From positions 558,001 to 622,000 of the forward strand of contig CBDBKI010000005.1 of the NCBI GenBank assembly GCA_965206615.1: a DNA stretch of 64,000 nucleotides, read 5' to 3'. A program made the translations under genes and the position numbers. This stretch comes from VXNE01 sp965206615. GTDB lineage: Bacteria > Pseudomonadota > Gammaproteobacteria > Pseudomonadales > Azotimanducaceae. The notes under the pieces were generated by a model that had not been told where the DNA came from, searched no databases, and was given only the letters and a program-made list of their open reading frames with translations. This document shows, one piece after another, positions 26,006 to 34,649 of this stretch; position 1 is the stretch's first letter; each line of letters begins with the position of its first letter.

Positions 26006-26656
26006 GTGGACAGCCTGCCCGACCCGCCCACCCTGATCGTGCTTCTCGGTACGCTCAGCATGCTGCCCTTCCTGGTGGTGATGGGCACGTGCTTCGTCAA
26101 GCTCGTGGTCGTCTTCTCCCTGGTGCGCAACGCGCTCGGCATCCAGTCCATTCCACCCAACATGGCACTGCACGGCCTGGCGCTGGTCCTGACGATCTAC
26201 ATCATGATGCCCGTCGGGATGGAGAGCTACGACAACATCGTTGGCCAGGACTTCACGTTCGAGGACACCGCTTCCCTCGAGGCGGCTGCGTCGGTGGCGA
26301 TCGTCCCCTATCGACGATTCCTGGCCAAGCACGCGAGCGACTCGGAGCTCGACTTCTTCGTCGAGACCGCCGGGACGCTCTGGGGAGAAGAGTACGAGCA
26401 CCAACTGACACGGGACAACATGTTCATCCTGATCCCAGCCTTCGTGGTCGGCGAACTGACCACTGCGTTCGAGATCGGCTTCCTGATCTACCTGCCCTTC
26501 ATCGTCGTCGATCTCGTGATCTCCAACATCCTGCTCGCCATGGGGATGATGATGCTGTCGCCCATGACGATCTCCCTGCCGTTCAAGCTGCTGCTGTTCG
26601 TGTTTCTCGACGGGTGGTCGCGGCTGGTCCAGGGTCTCGTGTTGTCCTACCAGTGA
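26006..26656 (+). CDS. sctR: T3SS export-gate protein (YscR/FliP family)
   Basis: The product is 216 residues from GTG 26006; the open frame before it is not conserved. It has four membrane helices. The family signature FILIPAFVVGELTTAFEIGF, YLPFIVVDLVISNILLAMGM and SLPFKLLLFV is intact. SctR pentamerises with SctS and SctT to form the helical export gate in the inner membrane. It follows the SctQ genes and precedes sctS by 9 bp. Confidence 0.96.
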   Translation: MDSLPDPPTLIVLLGTLSMLPFLVVMGTCFVKLVVVFSLVRNALGIQSIPPNMALHGLALVLTIYIMMPVGMESYDNIVGQDFTFEDTASLEAAASVAIVPYRRFLAKHASDSELDFFVETAGTLWGEEYEHQLTRDNMFILIPAFVVGELTTAFEIGFLIYLPFIVVDLVISNILLAMGMMMLSPMTISLPFKLLLFVFLDGWSRLVQGLVLSYQ

Positions 26657-26665
26657 GTACCCGCC

Positions 26666-26932
26666 ATGCCTGAAGCCGAGATCATCAGTCATGCGGCGCG
26701 CGCCCTGCTGCTGGTGCTCGTGCTCTCCCTGCCCCCGATTCTGGTCGCCGCCGTCGTCGGCGTGCTCGTGGGGCTGGTCCAGGCCCTGACGCAGATTCAG
26801 GAGCAGACGATTTCCTTTGCCTTCAAGCTCACGGCCATCATCCTGGTGATCTTCATGATCATGGGTTGGATAGGTTCGGAGCTGCTCGGATACGCGGCCG
26901 ACTCCTTCAGCCGGATCGAGCATGTTCGCTAG
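26666..26932 (+). CDS. sctS: T3SS export-gate protein (YscS/FliQ family)
   Basis: This 88-residue protein has two membrane helices. The conserved hairpin contains SLPPILVAAVVGVLVGLVQA, then LTQIQEQTISFAFKL, matching SctS/FliQ in length and sequence. Four copies normally wrap the SctR ring. sctD follows 3 bp after the stop, whereas Ysc systems continue with sctT; here sctT and sctU lie on the opposite strand. Confidence 0.96.
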   Translation: MPEAEIISHAARALLLVLVLSLPPILVAAVVGVLVGLVQALTQIQEQTISFAFKLTAIILVIFMIMGWIGSELLGYAADSFSRIEHVR

Positions 26933-26935
26933 CGT

Positions 26936-28345
26936 ATGCCCGACATGGCCGAACAACACTGGACATTGAAGATCCTGGCTGGCGTGCACGTCGGCGCCGA
27001 GATCACGCTGCCCGACGAGGAGTCGATCCTCGGCAGCGATGACGTATGCGATCTCATGGTGGACGATGCGGGCTTGGCGGGGCGGCATGTCAGCCTCTCC
27101 CCCGGGCCGACCGGCGTTCGACTGAGCGTGCTCGACACGGCGAGTCCGGTCGTTGTGGACGGGCAACCCCTCGAAGGGACCGTCGAGCTCGGAGCCTACC
27201 AGGTGGTTTCCGTGGGCGGACTCGCCCTGGCCGTCGGACCCGCGGACCAGCCTTGGCCCGCGATCGAACTGCCCTCCTCTCAGGCCGCGGCGCCACCGAG
27301 CGAAGCCGACGAGTCCGACGTCGACGAGGCGACGGAAGCCCAGGCCCAGGCCCCGGCCGGCACCGACGCGGAGGGCTCCGATGAGACCGTGCGTGCGCCG
27401 CGCCGGTGGGCGCTCGCGGCGGGCGTTCTCGTCGGGGTGCTGATCGTGGCTGCGGGCGGTGGCTGGCTGCTGACACCCCGAGAGGTCGCATCCCACCGCG
27501 CGACCGCAGCGGAGACCACCCGTCAGATTCAAGAGATCGCGTCGCGGCACGGTGCGGTCATCGAAATTGCGGCCGAGGCTCGTTCGGACGGACTCCTCAG
27601 GGTCACGGGCGTAGTCGCCACGGAAGCGCAGCGCAGCGAGCTGATCGAGGCCCTCTCCCACGCCGGCGTCCACGCCGTGGTGGATATCCGGTCCACCGAG
27701 GAGATCGTCGAGTCCGTCACTTCGATCCTCAACCAGTCGCTGAACCTTGATGCGAACAACGCGGTACAGGTGGTTCCGGTAGCGGGAGCACCCGGCAAGG
27801 TGCGTGTTGCGGGCTACGTGGAGGACGAAACCAGCCTGCTCGAGACGCAGGCCATCATCGAGCGTGACGTCAGGCACGCCAAGGGGTTCACCTACGAGGT
27901 GGAAACGAAGGCCGAACGTCTGTCGGCCCTGCGGCAACGGCTGGGCGCGGCCGGCGTCGGCGGCCGCTTTAGCATCCAGGAACTCGATGACCGCATCGGG
28001 CTTTTCGGTCCCGTGCACTCCGAGGACGAACTGTCGAGGCTCCACCTCCTGGCCAGGGACTTCAACGACGAATTCGACTCCAGACCCTCGCTGACGCTGT
28101 CGGGCACCGCCTCGTTCGTCGGCGAGTCGACCATCGATCTGGATGTCCGGGCCGTCGTGTTCGGCGAGCGGAACCACGTCGTGCTGCACGACGGCGAGAG
28201 CTATGCGGAAGGATCGAAAGTGCCGGGCGACTACGTCATCAGGACCATCACCGGGCAGTACGTGATCTTGGAACGGACCGAGCACCTCGAGGAAGATGCC
28301 GCCACGGCCGACGCGGAAATCGCCTACTTCATCTTCGAGAGATGA
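26936..28345 (+). CDS. sctD: T3SS inner-membrane ring protein (YscD/PrgH family)
   Basis: The 469-residue protein has an N-terminal FHA-like domain (about 5-100, with ESILGSDDVCDLMVDDAGL). An acidic Ala-rich linker, one membrane helix (about 160-182) and a periplasmic part of three ring-building/BON-like modules follow, with an extra C-terminal beta segment. This is the layout of YscD. SctD forms the outer of the two inner-membrane rings and contacts SctC and SctK. It is the last gene of the + strand block; its stop is 24 bp from the stop of the convergent sctU. Confidence 0.93.
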   Translation: MPDMAEQHWTLKILAGVHVGAEITLPDEESILGSDDVCDLMVDDAGLAGRHVSLSPGPTGVRLSVLDTASPVVVDGQPLEGTVELGAYQVVSVGGLALAVGPADQPWPAIELPSSQAAAPPSEADESDVDEATEAQAQAPAGTDAEGSDETVRAPRRWALAAGVLVGVLIVAAGGGWLLTPREVASHRATAAETTRQIQEIASRHGAVIEIAAEARSDGLLRVTGVVATEAQRSELIEALSHAGVHAVVDIRSTEEIVESVTSILNQSLNLDANNAVQVVPVAGAPGKVRVAGYVEDETSLLETQAIIERDVRHAKGFTYEVETKAERLSALRQRLGAAGVGGRFSIQELDDRIGLFGPVHSEDELSRLHLLARDFNDEFDSRPSLTLSGTASFVGESTIDLDVRAVVFGERNHVVLHDGESYAEGSKVPGDYVIRTITGQYVILERTEHLEEDAATADAEIAYFIFER

Positions 28346-28369
28346 GCGCCCGCTCAGGCGTCCGGGCCG

Positions 28370-29413
28370 TCACAGGCTTCGAATGAGCCTCAGCACCTCG
28401 GCGACCGGCGCGATCAGGTCGTTGGGGATGTACCTGTCGACCTCGGTGTCGGACATCAGCGAACGTGCCAGCGTCACGTCCACCATGACGGGGATGCCCT
28501 CCCGTTCCGCGACGGCCACGACGCGCTGCGCGTTCAGTCCCTGCTCCTTCAGCGTCACGACCGGCAGCGCTGTCTTCTGCTTTTCGTAGTACAGCCCGAC
28601 AGCGAGGTGTACCGGGTTCGCCACGACCACGCTGGACCGCTTCACGTTCGAGGCTTCCTGTGAATTGATGATCTCCATGAACATGTTGCGGCGCTGCCCC
28701 TTCATCTCGGGATTGCCTTCGGACTCCTTGTACTCGCGCTTGATCTCGTCCTTGGACATCTTGAGGCCGTTGATGTAGGACAGCTTCTGGAAGACGTAGT
28801 CCGCGACGGCCACGACGATGAACGCCAGCGACACGTACGCGACCAGCTCGGCGAACAGCGCCCCGAGCACCGGCATCACGCAGCGCAGCCCGCAATGGAC
28901 GATGCCAATCAGGCTCGGGATGCCGTTGTAGATGACGTGGGTGATCGCCGCGCCCAGCACGCCTATCTTGACCAGCGACTTCAGCAGTTCGACCAGGCTC
29001 TTCTTGGAGAAGATGTTCTTGATCGCGGTGCCCGGGTTGAGCCGCTTGAGGTCGGGCTTGATCGCCTCGCCCGCGACGAGCACCCCGACCTGTACGAAGT
29101 TGGCCAGAATCCCCATGATCAGCGCGACCCCGACGGGCGGCGCGATCAGCGCGATCCCGATCGTGAACGCCTTGCGCACCATGTCGTCGAACGCTTTCTC
29201 GAAGGGCACCTGCTCCAGCCACAGCGGCGACTCGAAGAGGTCCCGGAAGAGCCCCAGGTAGTAGTCCGAGCCGAGGGTAAACACCGCGAGCAGCGATATG
29301 AGGACAGCCGCGCTCACGACTTCCTTGCTCTTCGCCACCTGCCCCTTCTTGCGGGCGTCGCGTAGCCGCTTGGATGTCGGCGGTTCGGTCTTGTCGCCCG
29401 ACGAAGTGCTCAT
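28370..29413 (-). CDS. sctU: T3SS specificity switch protein (YscU/FlhB family)
   Basis: The 347-residue protein has four membrane helices (about 30-215) and a cytoplasmic domain with SSVVVANPVHLAVGLYYE. FlhB/SctU proteins cleave themselves between Asn and Pro of an NPTH motif to switch substrate class. Here the motif reads NPVH, encoded AAC-CCG-GTA-CAC, with Val in place of Thr. The catalytic Asn-Pro pair and His are retained, so cleavage may still occur. The start codon overlaps the sctT stop by 4 bp, indicating coupling. Confidence 0.95.
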   Translation of the reverse strand: MSTSSGDKTEPPTSKRLRDARKKGQVAKSKEVVSAAVLISLLAVFTLGSDYYLGLFRDLFESPLWLEQVPFEKAFDDMVRKAFTIGIALIAPPVGVALIMGILANFVQVGVLVAGEAIKPDLKRLNPGTAIKNIFSKKSLVELLKSLVKIGVLGAAITHVIYNGIPSLIGIVHCGLRCVMPVLGALFAELVAYVSLAFIVVAVADYVFQKLSYINGLKMSKDEIKREYKESEGNPEMKGQRRNMFMEIINSQEASNVKRSSVVVANPVHLAVGLYYEKQKTALPVVTLKEQGLNAQRVVAVAEREGIPVMVDVTLARSLMSDTEVDRYIPNDLIAPVAEVLRLIRSL

Positions 29414-30207
29414 TGCAGCACGCGCTCAAGCAGGTTCGGAATGTCGAGTTCCATCAGCATGTCGCGGAAGAAGAGGATGAGGACTCCCCAGAAGAGTACC
29501 AGCAGCAGGGAAGCGACCGCGCTCTTTACCGGCATCGCGAGAAAGAACACGTTGAGTTGCGGCGCAAACCGGCTAATGAAGCCCAAGCCAATTTCGGAGA
29601 GGAACATGGCGATCACCACCGGCCCGGCCACGAGCACGGCCATCTGGGAGATCAGGGCAAACTGGCTTACGACGAACGCAACCACGGTCGCGTCGAGGGT
29701 CGGCCAGAAGGAGGTGGCGGGCCACAGTTGATAGCTCCGGTAGATGCCGGCGAGGAACAGATTGAAGAGCCCGGTGCAGAAGAAGACGGCCACCATGCTC
29801 TGGGTCAGGAAGAGGCCGAGCGGCGACGACTGTTCCCCGATGAAGGGATCCATGGAGCTCGCCATGGTCGCCCCGCGCTGGTTGTCGATGAAGCTCCCGA
29901 CCGCCTGCACGCACCAGAAGATCACCATGACCACAGACCCGATCAGCATGCCGACCAGGAACTCCTTGGCGGAGGCGCCGGCAAAGGCCAGGGCCGACAG
30001 TTGCGCCTCGGCGATCTGCACCGACACGATCGGGTAGACGAGAATCGACAGGGCCGCGGCCACGCCGTTGCGTGCCAGGGCGCCCCCCAGAACATTCGGT
30101 CCGAGGAACGAGAGCGCCGTCATCGCGCCTACCATGCGCGGCATCGCGAGCGCCATCGTGTAGAGGACCTCCTTGACGAAGCCGGCGAGCGAATCGAGAC
30201 CGTCCAT
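29410..30207 (-). CDS. sctT: T3SS export-gate protein (YscT/FliR family)
   Basis: The 265-residue protein has about six to seven membrane helices. Family features include EFLVGMLIGSVVMVIFWCVQ, then GSFIDNQRGATMASSMDP and a C-terminal LNVFFLAMPVKS helix, all typical of SctT/FliR. It joins SctR and SctS in the export gate. Its stop overlaps the sctU start. An 84-bp gap separates it from the upstream chaperone gene. Confidence 0.96.
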   Translation of the reverse strand: MDGLDSLAGFVKEVLYTMALAMPRMVGAMTALSFLGPNVLGGALARNGVAAALSILVYPIVSVQIAEAQLSALAFAGASAKEFLVGMLIGSVVMVIFWCVQAVGSFIDNQRGATMASSMDPFIGEQSSPLGLFLTQSMVAVFFCTGLFNLFLAGIYRSYQLWPATSFWPTLDATVVAFVVSQFALISQMAVLVAGPVVIAMFLSEIGLGFISRFAPQLNVFFLAMPVKSAVASLLLVLFWGVLILFFRDMLMELDIPNLLERVLQ

Positions 30208-30291
30208 CCGGTTTCCGGCTACTCCTCCGTCAGGCCGTGCCCGGCCGGCGGCAACGTCTACTGGTCCCGAGGCAGGCCCGGGTCCGGTAGT

Positions 30292-30735
30292 TCATGGCCG
30301 CACGAAGGACCGCGCCATCTCGCTCCTCGGCATCGGCGCGTTGGCGACGAGGGCGCGCCGGTATCGCAGCAGCGAATTGACATGCTCCTCGATACGGGCC
30401 TCGAGTTCCTGGACGGACAGGTCGGCGAGCCCGCAGCGTGCGAACAGGATCACCTCCCCGGTTTCCTCGAGGGCCGGCGTGCTACGGTTGTGCTTCATCC
30501 GGCCGAGTGCCTGGTTCAGCAGGCGCCGCAGCCACGCGCGTCGCGCCTCCCCGGCCTCGGGCGGGGCCCCGAGCGGCGACACGAGGTGCAACCGCCCGAA
30601 GCGCTCGAAACACGCCACGGGCGCGTCGTCGACGAGGATGTGGAAGCGCCCCTCGTCGTCCGCCTGGAGGGCATGCATCCCGTTGCGACGCGCCAGTTCG
30701 CCAAGCAGTATCTGCAATCTGGACACGGCCGCCAT
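30292..30735 (-). CDS. Class I T3SS chaperone (CesT/YscB-like)
   Basis: The product is 147 residues from ATG 30735, which shares one base with the sctL stop (TGATG). The core has an N-terminal helix (LQILLGELARRNGM), strands FHILVDDAPVACFER and HLVSPLG, a Gly/Ala/Arg insert, and a C-terminal helix, matching CesT/SycE-type chaperones. In Ysc systems YscB pairs with SycN to escort YopN. A SycN-like gene is present at 18168, so a heterodimeric gatekeeper chaperone is plausible. An effector chaperone cannot be excluded. Confidence 0.65.
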   Translation of the reverse strand: MAAVSRLQILLGELARRNGMHALQADDEGRFHILVDDAPVACFERFGRLHLVSPLGAPPEAGEARRAWLRRLLNQALGRMKHNRSTPALEETGEVILFARCGLADLSVQELEARIEEHVNSLLRYRRALVANAPMPRSEMARSFVRP

Positions 30736-31331
30736 CACTCCACCGGGTGGTATTCGAGAGCGGCCCGCAGCACCTCCAGCTGGGCCTCGACGCTGGTGGT
30801 CACGAAGCCCAACTCCGACTCCATGCGGCAGCCGCCCGGCTCGACGTCCGGATCGGCCATCACCTCGATCGCCTCGACGCCCGGAAACGCCCGCTGCATC
30901 TCCGCTGCCCGATCCTGGATCGCCTGAAACTCGCCACTCGAGACGCACAGGCGGATCTTCCCCTCGCCGTCCGCCTCGCGAACCAGCTGACGCACCATCC
31001 TGGCCGCCAGCTCCGTTTCCTCGAACTCGCCCAGAATGCGCCTGACGGCTTCGATGACGATGGCGGTCAGTCGTTTCTCCGACTTGCGCGCATGGGCCCG
31101 CACGGCCGCCAGGCTGTTGGCCATCAGCTCCGCGCTCGCCCTGCTGCCCTCGGCCTCGCCCGCTTGCCGCCCGCGTGCGACCGCGTCCTCGTAGGCGCGC
31201 CGGCCCTCCGCCTCGACTTCCGCCAGCAGCCGGTCCGCTTCGGCCAGCCGCTGGTACGCATCGGCCTTGACGAGGTTGCCGACCACCGACACACCCGCGG
31301 TGTCGAGCCTTCTGATAGCGAAACGGGTCAT
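30735..31331 (-). CDS. sctL: T3SS ATPase stator (YscL/FliH family)
   Basis: The product is 198 residues from ATG 31331, which overlaps the sctK stop by 4 bp (ATGA). A long N-terminal helix (about 30-95, AEADRLLAEVEAEGRRAYED) is followed by a compact C-terminal domain (about 100-195) with GGCRMESELGFVTTSVEAQL. That is the FliH/V-ATPase E-subunit-like motif. SctL dimers hold the SctN ATPase to the SctQ platform. Confidence 0.93.
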   Translation of the reverse strand: MTRFAIRRLDTAGVSVVGNLVKADAYQRLAEADRLLAEVEAEGRRAYEDAVARGRQAGEAEGSRASAELMANSLAAVRAHARKSEKRLTAIVIEAVRRILGEFEETELAARMVRQLVREADGEGKIRLCVSSGEFQAIQDRAAEMQRAFPGVEAIEVMADPDVEPGGCRMESELGFVTTSVEAQLEVLRAALEYHPVE

Positions 31332-31990
31332 GCGTCCCGCACCTGTCGCTCGATCAGTCCGAACAGCCGCAGCGACTCGGTCGAGCGCGACACCAGCGGG
31401 TGCCAGGCTCGGTCGGCCAGGGGCTTCGCCACTTTCAGCTGCATCCGGCGCACGAGGGGTGCCGGTGCGTCCTGCAATGCGCTGGCCAGGCACCCGACGC
31501 CCAGGCGCAAACACTCTTCGTCCGCCGTGTCGAAGTCCGGCAGACCGACATCCGGAACGTCCAGACGCGTCTGCTGGAGAAGAAACCGCCCGCGCTTGAT
31601 CGCGAAGTCGTAGTGCTCGTCACCGATGCTGCGCCGGATCCGACTCCGGTCCTGACCGCGCAGGGTCCGGGCTATGGTGGGCGACAGCACGGTGACGCCG
31701 GCCAGGACGACCAGCCGGTTGAGCCGTCGCCGGGGTACGAGCGCAAGCCTGCTGTGTGGCGAGTCGAGATCGAACGCCCAGGCGTCCGTCAGTCCGGACT
31801 CCCTGAGGAAGAAGTCGGACAGGCGCCGCTGACTGCGCGGACTCTGCCGCAGACGTTCGTAAAGCTCCAGAGGCAGCCACTCGTCCCGCCACCAGCTCGG
31901 TTCGGCATAAGCCGTGGGGAGAAACGCGAAGGCAAGCATCTCGCGCAACCGGGGGGCTGCTGTGACGTCGGCGGTATTCGTGTCGGACAT
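31328..31990 (-). CDS. sctK: T3SS sorting-platform adaptor (YscK-like)
   Basis: The 220-residue soluble protein lies between sctJ and sctL, the Ysc position of yscK. The N-terminus has the typical FLPTAYAEPSWWRDEWL, and the C-terminus has LQLKVAKPL-like segments with conserved Arg/Trp (here LKVAKPLADRAWHPLV). SctK connects the SctD cytoplasmic domain to SctQ pods. The ATG start overlaps nothing upstream, and the stop overlaps the sctL start. Confidence 0.85.
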   Translation of the reverse strand: MSDTNTADVTAAPRLREMLAFAFLPTAYAEPSWWRDEWLPLELYERLRQSPRSQRRLSDFFLRESGLTDAWAFDLDSPHSRLALVPRRRLNRLVVLAGVTVLSPTIARTLRGQDRSRIRRSIGDEHYDFAIKRGRFLLQQTRLDVPDVGLPDFDTADEECLRLGVGCLASALQDAPAPLVRRMQLKVAKPLADRAWHPLVSRSTESLRLFGLIERQVRDA

Positions 31991-32117
31991 CCCCGGGGTC
32001 CCCAGGACAGTACACTAGGCGCGTCGCCTGCGGCGACGCGATCGAGTGGCTACGCAACCTGCAGAGGCTGACTCGACAGTCCGGCTCATTCGTCCACTTG
32101 AACGCTGTTCAAGGAAT

Positions 32118-32870
32118 CTAGCTCGGCCGGGCGCTGGCATGGCGCATCGCGAAGAGATAGACGTTTAGCGCAATCGATACGAACAGGGCCCCGGCAAAGG
32201 ACGCGAACAGCAAGTAGAAGTCGCGCACCGACCGGGCCGACAGTTCGATCGACAATATGGACTGCAACGCCTCGTCACCCAGCGTGATCACGTCCCCCTC
32301 CTGGGCCGGGAACAGCGCCACGTTGACCGCCTCGTAGTGCAGGCTTTCGATGCCGCTGGCGACGATGGACTTGATCTGCGGGATGTGGTCCTCCATGTCG
32401 TAGCTGGGATTGTGCTTGATGAACACCGCCGCCGATGCGACCCGGGCCTCGGCGCCCTCGTCCGGGATCACCAGGTGCACGCGGGCGGTCATGACGCCAT
32501 CCACCCTGGACAGGGTGTCCGCGAGTTCCTGCGACAGGCCGTAGATGTATCTCGTACGATCCTCGTAAGGGGTGGCGATCAGCTTGTCGGCGTTGAACAG
32601 GTCCTGGATCGTCGCGAACTTGTCCTTCGGGTAGCCGTTCTTGCGCAGCAGTTCCATCGCGATCGGGATCTTGTTGGTGGCGACGTGCAGGCTGACCATG
32701 TTGTCCTTCCCGGCCCGCTTCTCGCTGTTGACGTTGTGCTGCATCAGCAGTGCGAGCATCTCGTTGCCTTCCTGCTCGTCGAGCTCGGCGTAGAGCTCCG
32801 TCATGTTGCATCCCGCGAGCGTGACAGCGATCAGCATCACTGCAGACCAGCGTTGGGCTACCCGGAACAT
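32118..32870 (-). CDS. sctJ: T3SS inner-ring lipoprotein (YscJ/PrgK family)
   Basis: The 250-residue precursor has a lipoprotein signal with lipobox LAGC (Cys21). Two ring-building modules follow: RKNGYPKDKFATIQDLFN region, then VHLVIPDE and AAVFIKHNPSYDMEDHIPQI. A C-terminal membrane helix (about 222-242) ends the protein. All are typical of SctJ. It forms the inner ring of the injectisome base together with SctD. It starts 16 bp after the sctI stop, without an obvious ribosome site. Confidence 0.96.
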   Translation of the reverse strand: MFRVAQRWSAVMLIAVTLAGCNMTELYAELDEQEGNEMLALLMQHNVNSEKRAGKDNMVSLHVATNKIPIAMELLRKNGYPKDKFATIQDLFNADKLIATPYEDRTRYIYGLSQELADTLSRVDGVMTARVHLVIPDEGAEARVASAAVFIKHNPSYDMEDHIPQIKSIVASGIESLHYEAVNVALFPAQEGDVITLGDEALQSILSIELSARSVRDFYLLFASFAGALFVSIALNVYLFAMRHASARPS

Positions 32871-32886
32871 GAGAGCGACCGCATGT

Positions 32887-33309
32887 CTACTGTGACTTCA
32901 GCAGCGTATCGACACCTTGCGAGGTCTTCTGGACGGCAGCGGCCGCAAGACCCGTAGACGCCTTGATCTCCGCAACCTCCATTTGTATCTCCACGCTACG
33001 CATGGGATCGCCCAAGTCGATCGAGGGTCTGGGGCCGACCGCATCGACTCCCCCCGGCGCGTGCACCGGGCCTCGCGTCATGTTTGCCAGGATGCGATCG
33101 CCCGCCGTCGTACGGCCGCTGTCGGCGACCTGATGCACGGACTGACTCCCCTCGACCCCCGAACCCGGCGCACTCGCGTCCACCGATCCGGTCTGGCCGG
33201 CATCCGGAGCCTCCATGAGCTGCTCGAACCTGGCCGCGCCCTGGTTGGGGTCACCGGGGTCGACCTTGCCGGCCTGGTCGGCAAGGTCGGACTGCACCCT
33301 GTCCAGCAC
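32887..33309 (-). CDS. sctI: T3SS inner rod protein (YscI-like)
   Basis: This reading gives 140 residues from GTG 33309. The same frame is open for 27 further codons up to the sctG stop without ATG, GTG or TTG, so the real start may be a rare codon such as CTG. The C-terminal 40 residues form the amphipathic helix typical of rod proteins (SVEIQMEVAEIKASTGLAAA, then VDTLLKSQ), preceded by GDRILANM. SctI polymerises as the rod inside the base and helps substrate switching. It lies between sctG and sctJ, as in Ysc operons. Confidence 0.82.
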   Translation of the reverse strand: MLDRVQSDLADQAGKVDPGDPNQGAARFEQLMEAPDAGQTGSVDASAPGSGVEGSQSVHQVADSGRTTAGDRILANMTRGPVHAPGGVDAVGPRPSIDLGDPMRSVEIQMEVAEIKASTGLAAAAVQKTSQGVDTLLKSQ

Positions 33310-33389
33310 TTGTCGCTGGATTTGCGTCAGATCGATGGCGATCGCGGTGCCCCCCGTCAGATCGTTGGTGTTGCCGGTCAGCCCTCCGG

Positions 33390-33779
33390 TCAGCGCCGGT
33401 TGATCTCGTTGTCCAGCAGGGACCGCGCCAGCTTGCTGGCATCGGGATCGCTACCGCTGGCCAGCACGGCGTTCGCGACCCGCTCTGCCTCACTCGCGCG
33501 ATCCGCCATGACCAGGAACACCCCGAGGAAAGCCTGCGCCAGCGGGTCGCCCGATTCCACCGACACGCCCTCCTTCATCATGAATCTGCAGGCTTCGGCG
33601 GCGTTGTCGTCCGCGTTCGCGTAGACCATCGCCAGGCCGATCGTCCACGCGGGACTCTCCGGTTGCGCCACCCTGACGGCCTCGAAGACCTTCACCGCTG
33701 CGTCCCGCAGGGACGGCAAACGGCACGCCATCAACCCCAGGCCAACACAGTTGCGCAGCACTTCCTTCGGTATTTCCAT
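33390..33779 (-). CDS. sctG: Needle chaperone, YscG/PscG-like TPR protein
   Basis: The product is 129 residues from ATG 33779. The TPR-like helices (LGLMACRLPSLRDAAVKVFE, then WTIGLAMVYANADDNAAEAC, then AQAFLGVFLVMADRASEAER) match YscG, which together with YscE grips the C-terminal helix of the needle monomer. It lies between sctF and sctI, the Ysc order, with a 204-bp gap after sctF. A YscE-like partner candidate is at 13335. Confidence 0.8.
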   Translation of the reverse strand: MEIPKEVLRNCVGLGLMACRLPSLRDAAVKVFEAVRVAQPESPAWTIGLAMVYANADDNAAEACRFMMKEGVSVESGDPLAQAFLGVFLVMADRASEAERVANAVLASGSDPDASKLARSLLDNEINRR

Positions 33780-33983
33780 GATCCATCCCCTTGCAGCCGA
33801 TCGGGTCGGCTTCTCCAGCCACACTCTGCCCCGGTTACGAGATCACGCGTGCGGCCGTCCCGTTGTCCATCGATGATGACGACGGCCAGCGCACCCAAGC
33901 GATGCTCAGATGCAGTCGGCAGCGGCCAATCCGAATACCTGCAACTGGCGGTCGCGCCCCGGGAGGCGGCCGTGCGCCAGCGC

Positions 33984-34214
33984 CTACACCTTCTGGATGA
34001 TCTGGTTTTGCACGTCGCTCAGGTCCTTGACGAGCGCCGACATCAGCGACATCTCAGCCTTGTACTTCGAGACTTCCATTTCCATTTTCATGGCGGCGGC
34101 CGGATCGTTCGCATCGTAACTCTCCAGCATGGCGCCGATCGCGTCCTTTTCTTCCTGAACGTGTACGCCGATCTTGTTCGCCACGTTGCTGATGGAAAAG
34201 TCAGAACCGGGCAT
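33984..34214 (-). CDS. sctF: T3SS needle subunit (YscF/PscF family)
   Basis: The 76-residue protein is encoded from ATG 34214 behind AAAGGGGGA. It is a helical hairpin with the NDPAAAMKMEMEVSKYK turn region and a C-terminal helix ending in LSDVQNQIIQKV, matching SctF needle proteins in length and pattern. It is the first gene of the - strand block, so the promoter of sctF-sctU should lie at about 34215-34400. Confidence 0.93.
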   Translation of the reverse strand: MPGSDFSISNVANKIGVHVQEEKDAIGAMLESYDANDPAAAMKMEMEVSKYKAEMSLMSALVKDLSDVQNQIIQKV

Positions 34215-34649
34215 AACAGTCCCCCTTTCGAGTCTGGTAGGTGATCCGCTGTCAACCATAAGGCCTGCCTCGCGCCTGCGTCAAGCTGCGTTTGAACCGT
34301 TCTGCCGAACCGTTCTGCCGACCCGTTCTGCCGACCCGTAGTCCATTCCAATACGAAGGTGAGCCTGAAAGTGAGAGGGCGCGCGAGCCGTCGGCGGTGA
34401 GGTGAGGAATTCGGTTGTTGGTTGGCGACGAAGGTGACGGAAAGGGGCGTGCGGGTCCGGGGCGGGGGGGGTCTGGAGGCGTCCTGGCCGGCGGAGCGAA
34501 CCCTTGACAGCCGCGCAGCGACCTACGCTTGGGGCGGGGATGGTGCCCGTCGGCGTTCGGTTCGTGCCGCGGCCCCGGGCGCGCCGAGGGTGTTCTTACC
34601 ACCGCGGGCGCCATCCCTGCCCAGCGGCGAGCGTCCTTCCTGCAGGGCT
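34215..34649. other. Intergenic region upstream of sctF
   Basis: This 435-bp stretch has no convincing gene. It separates the T3SS from the accessory region and should hold the sctF promoter. It contains the 13-bp tandem repeat listed separately and a G-rich stretch near 34460. I could not identify a specific promoter. Confidence 0.5.
34295..34339. repeat. 13-bp tandem repeat upstream of sctF
   Basis: Three copies of AMCCGTTCTGCCG (start 34295, 34308, 34321) and a partial fourth lie 80 bp upstream of the needle gene start. The spacing (about 1.25 helical turns) is compatible with regulator binding or with simple slippage. Confidence 0.65.

Noticed and set aside
25973..28285. 770-codon open frame opposite sctR-sctS-sctD
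   Set aside because: It runs antisense across three recognised T3SS genes, and its product is rich in His, Gln and Arg with no recognisable domain.
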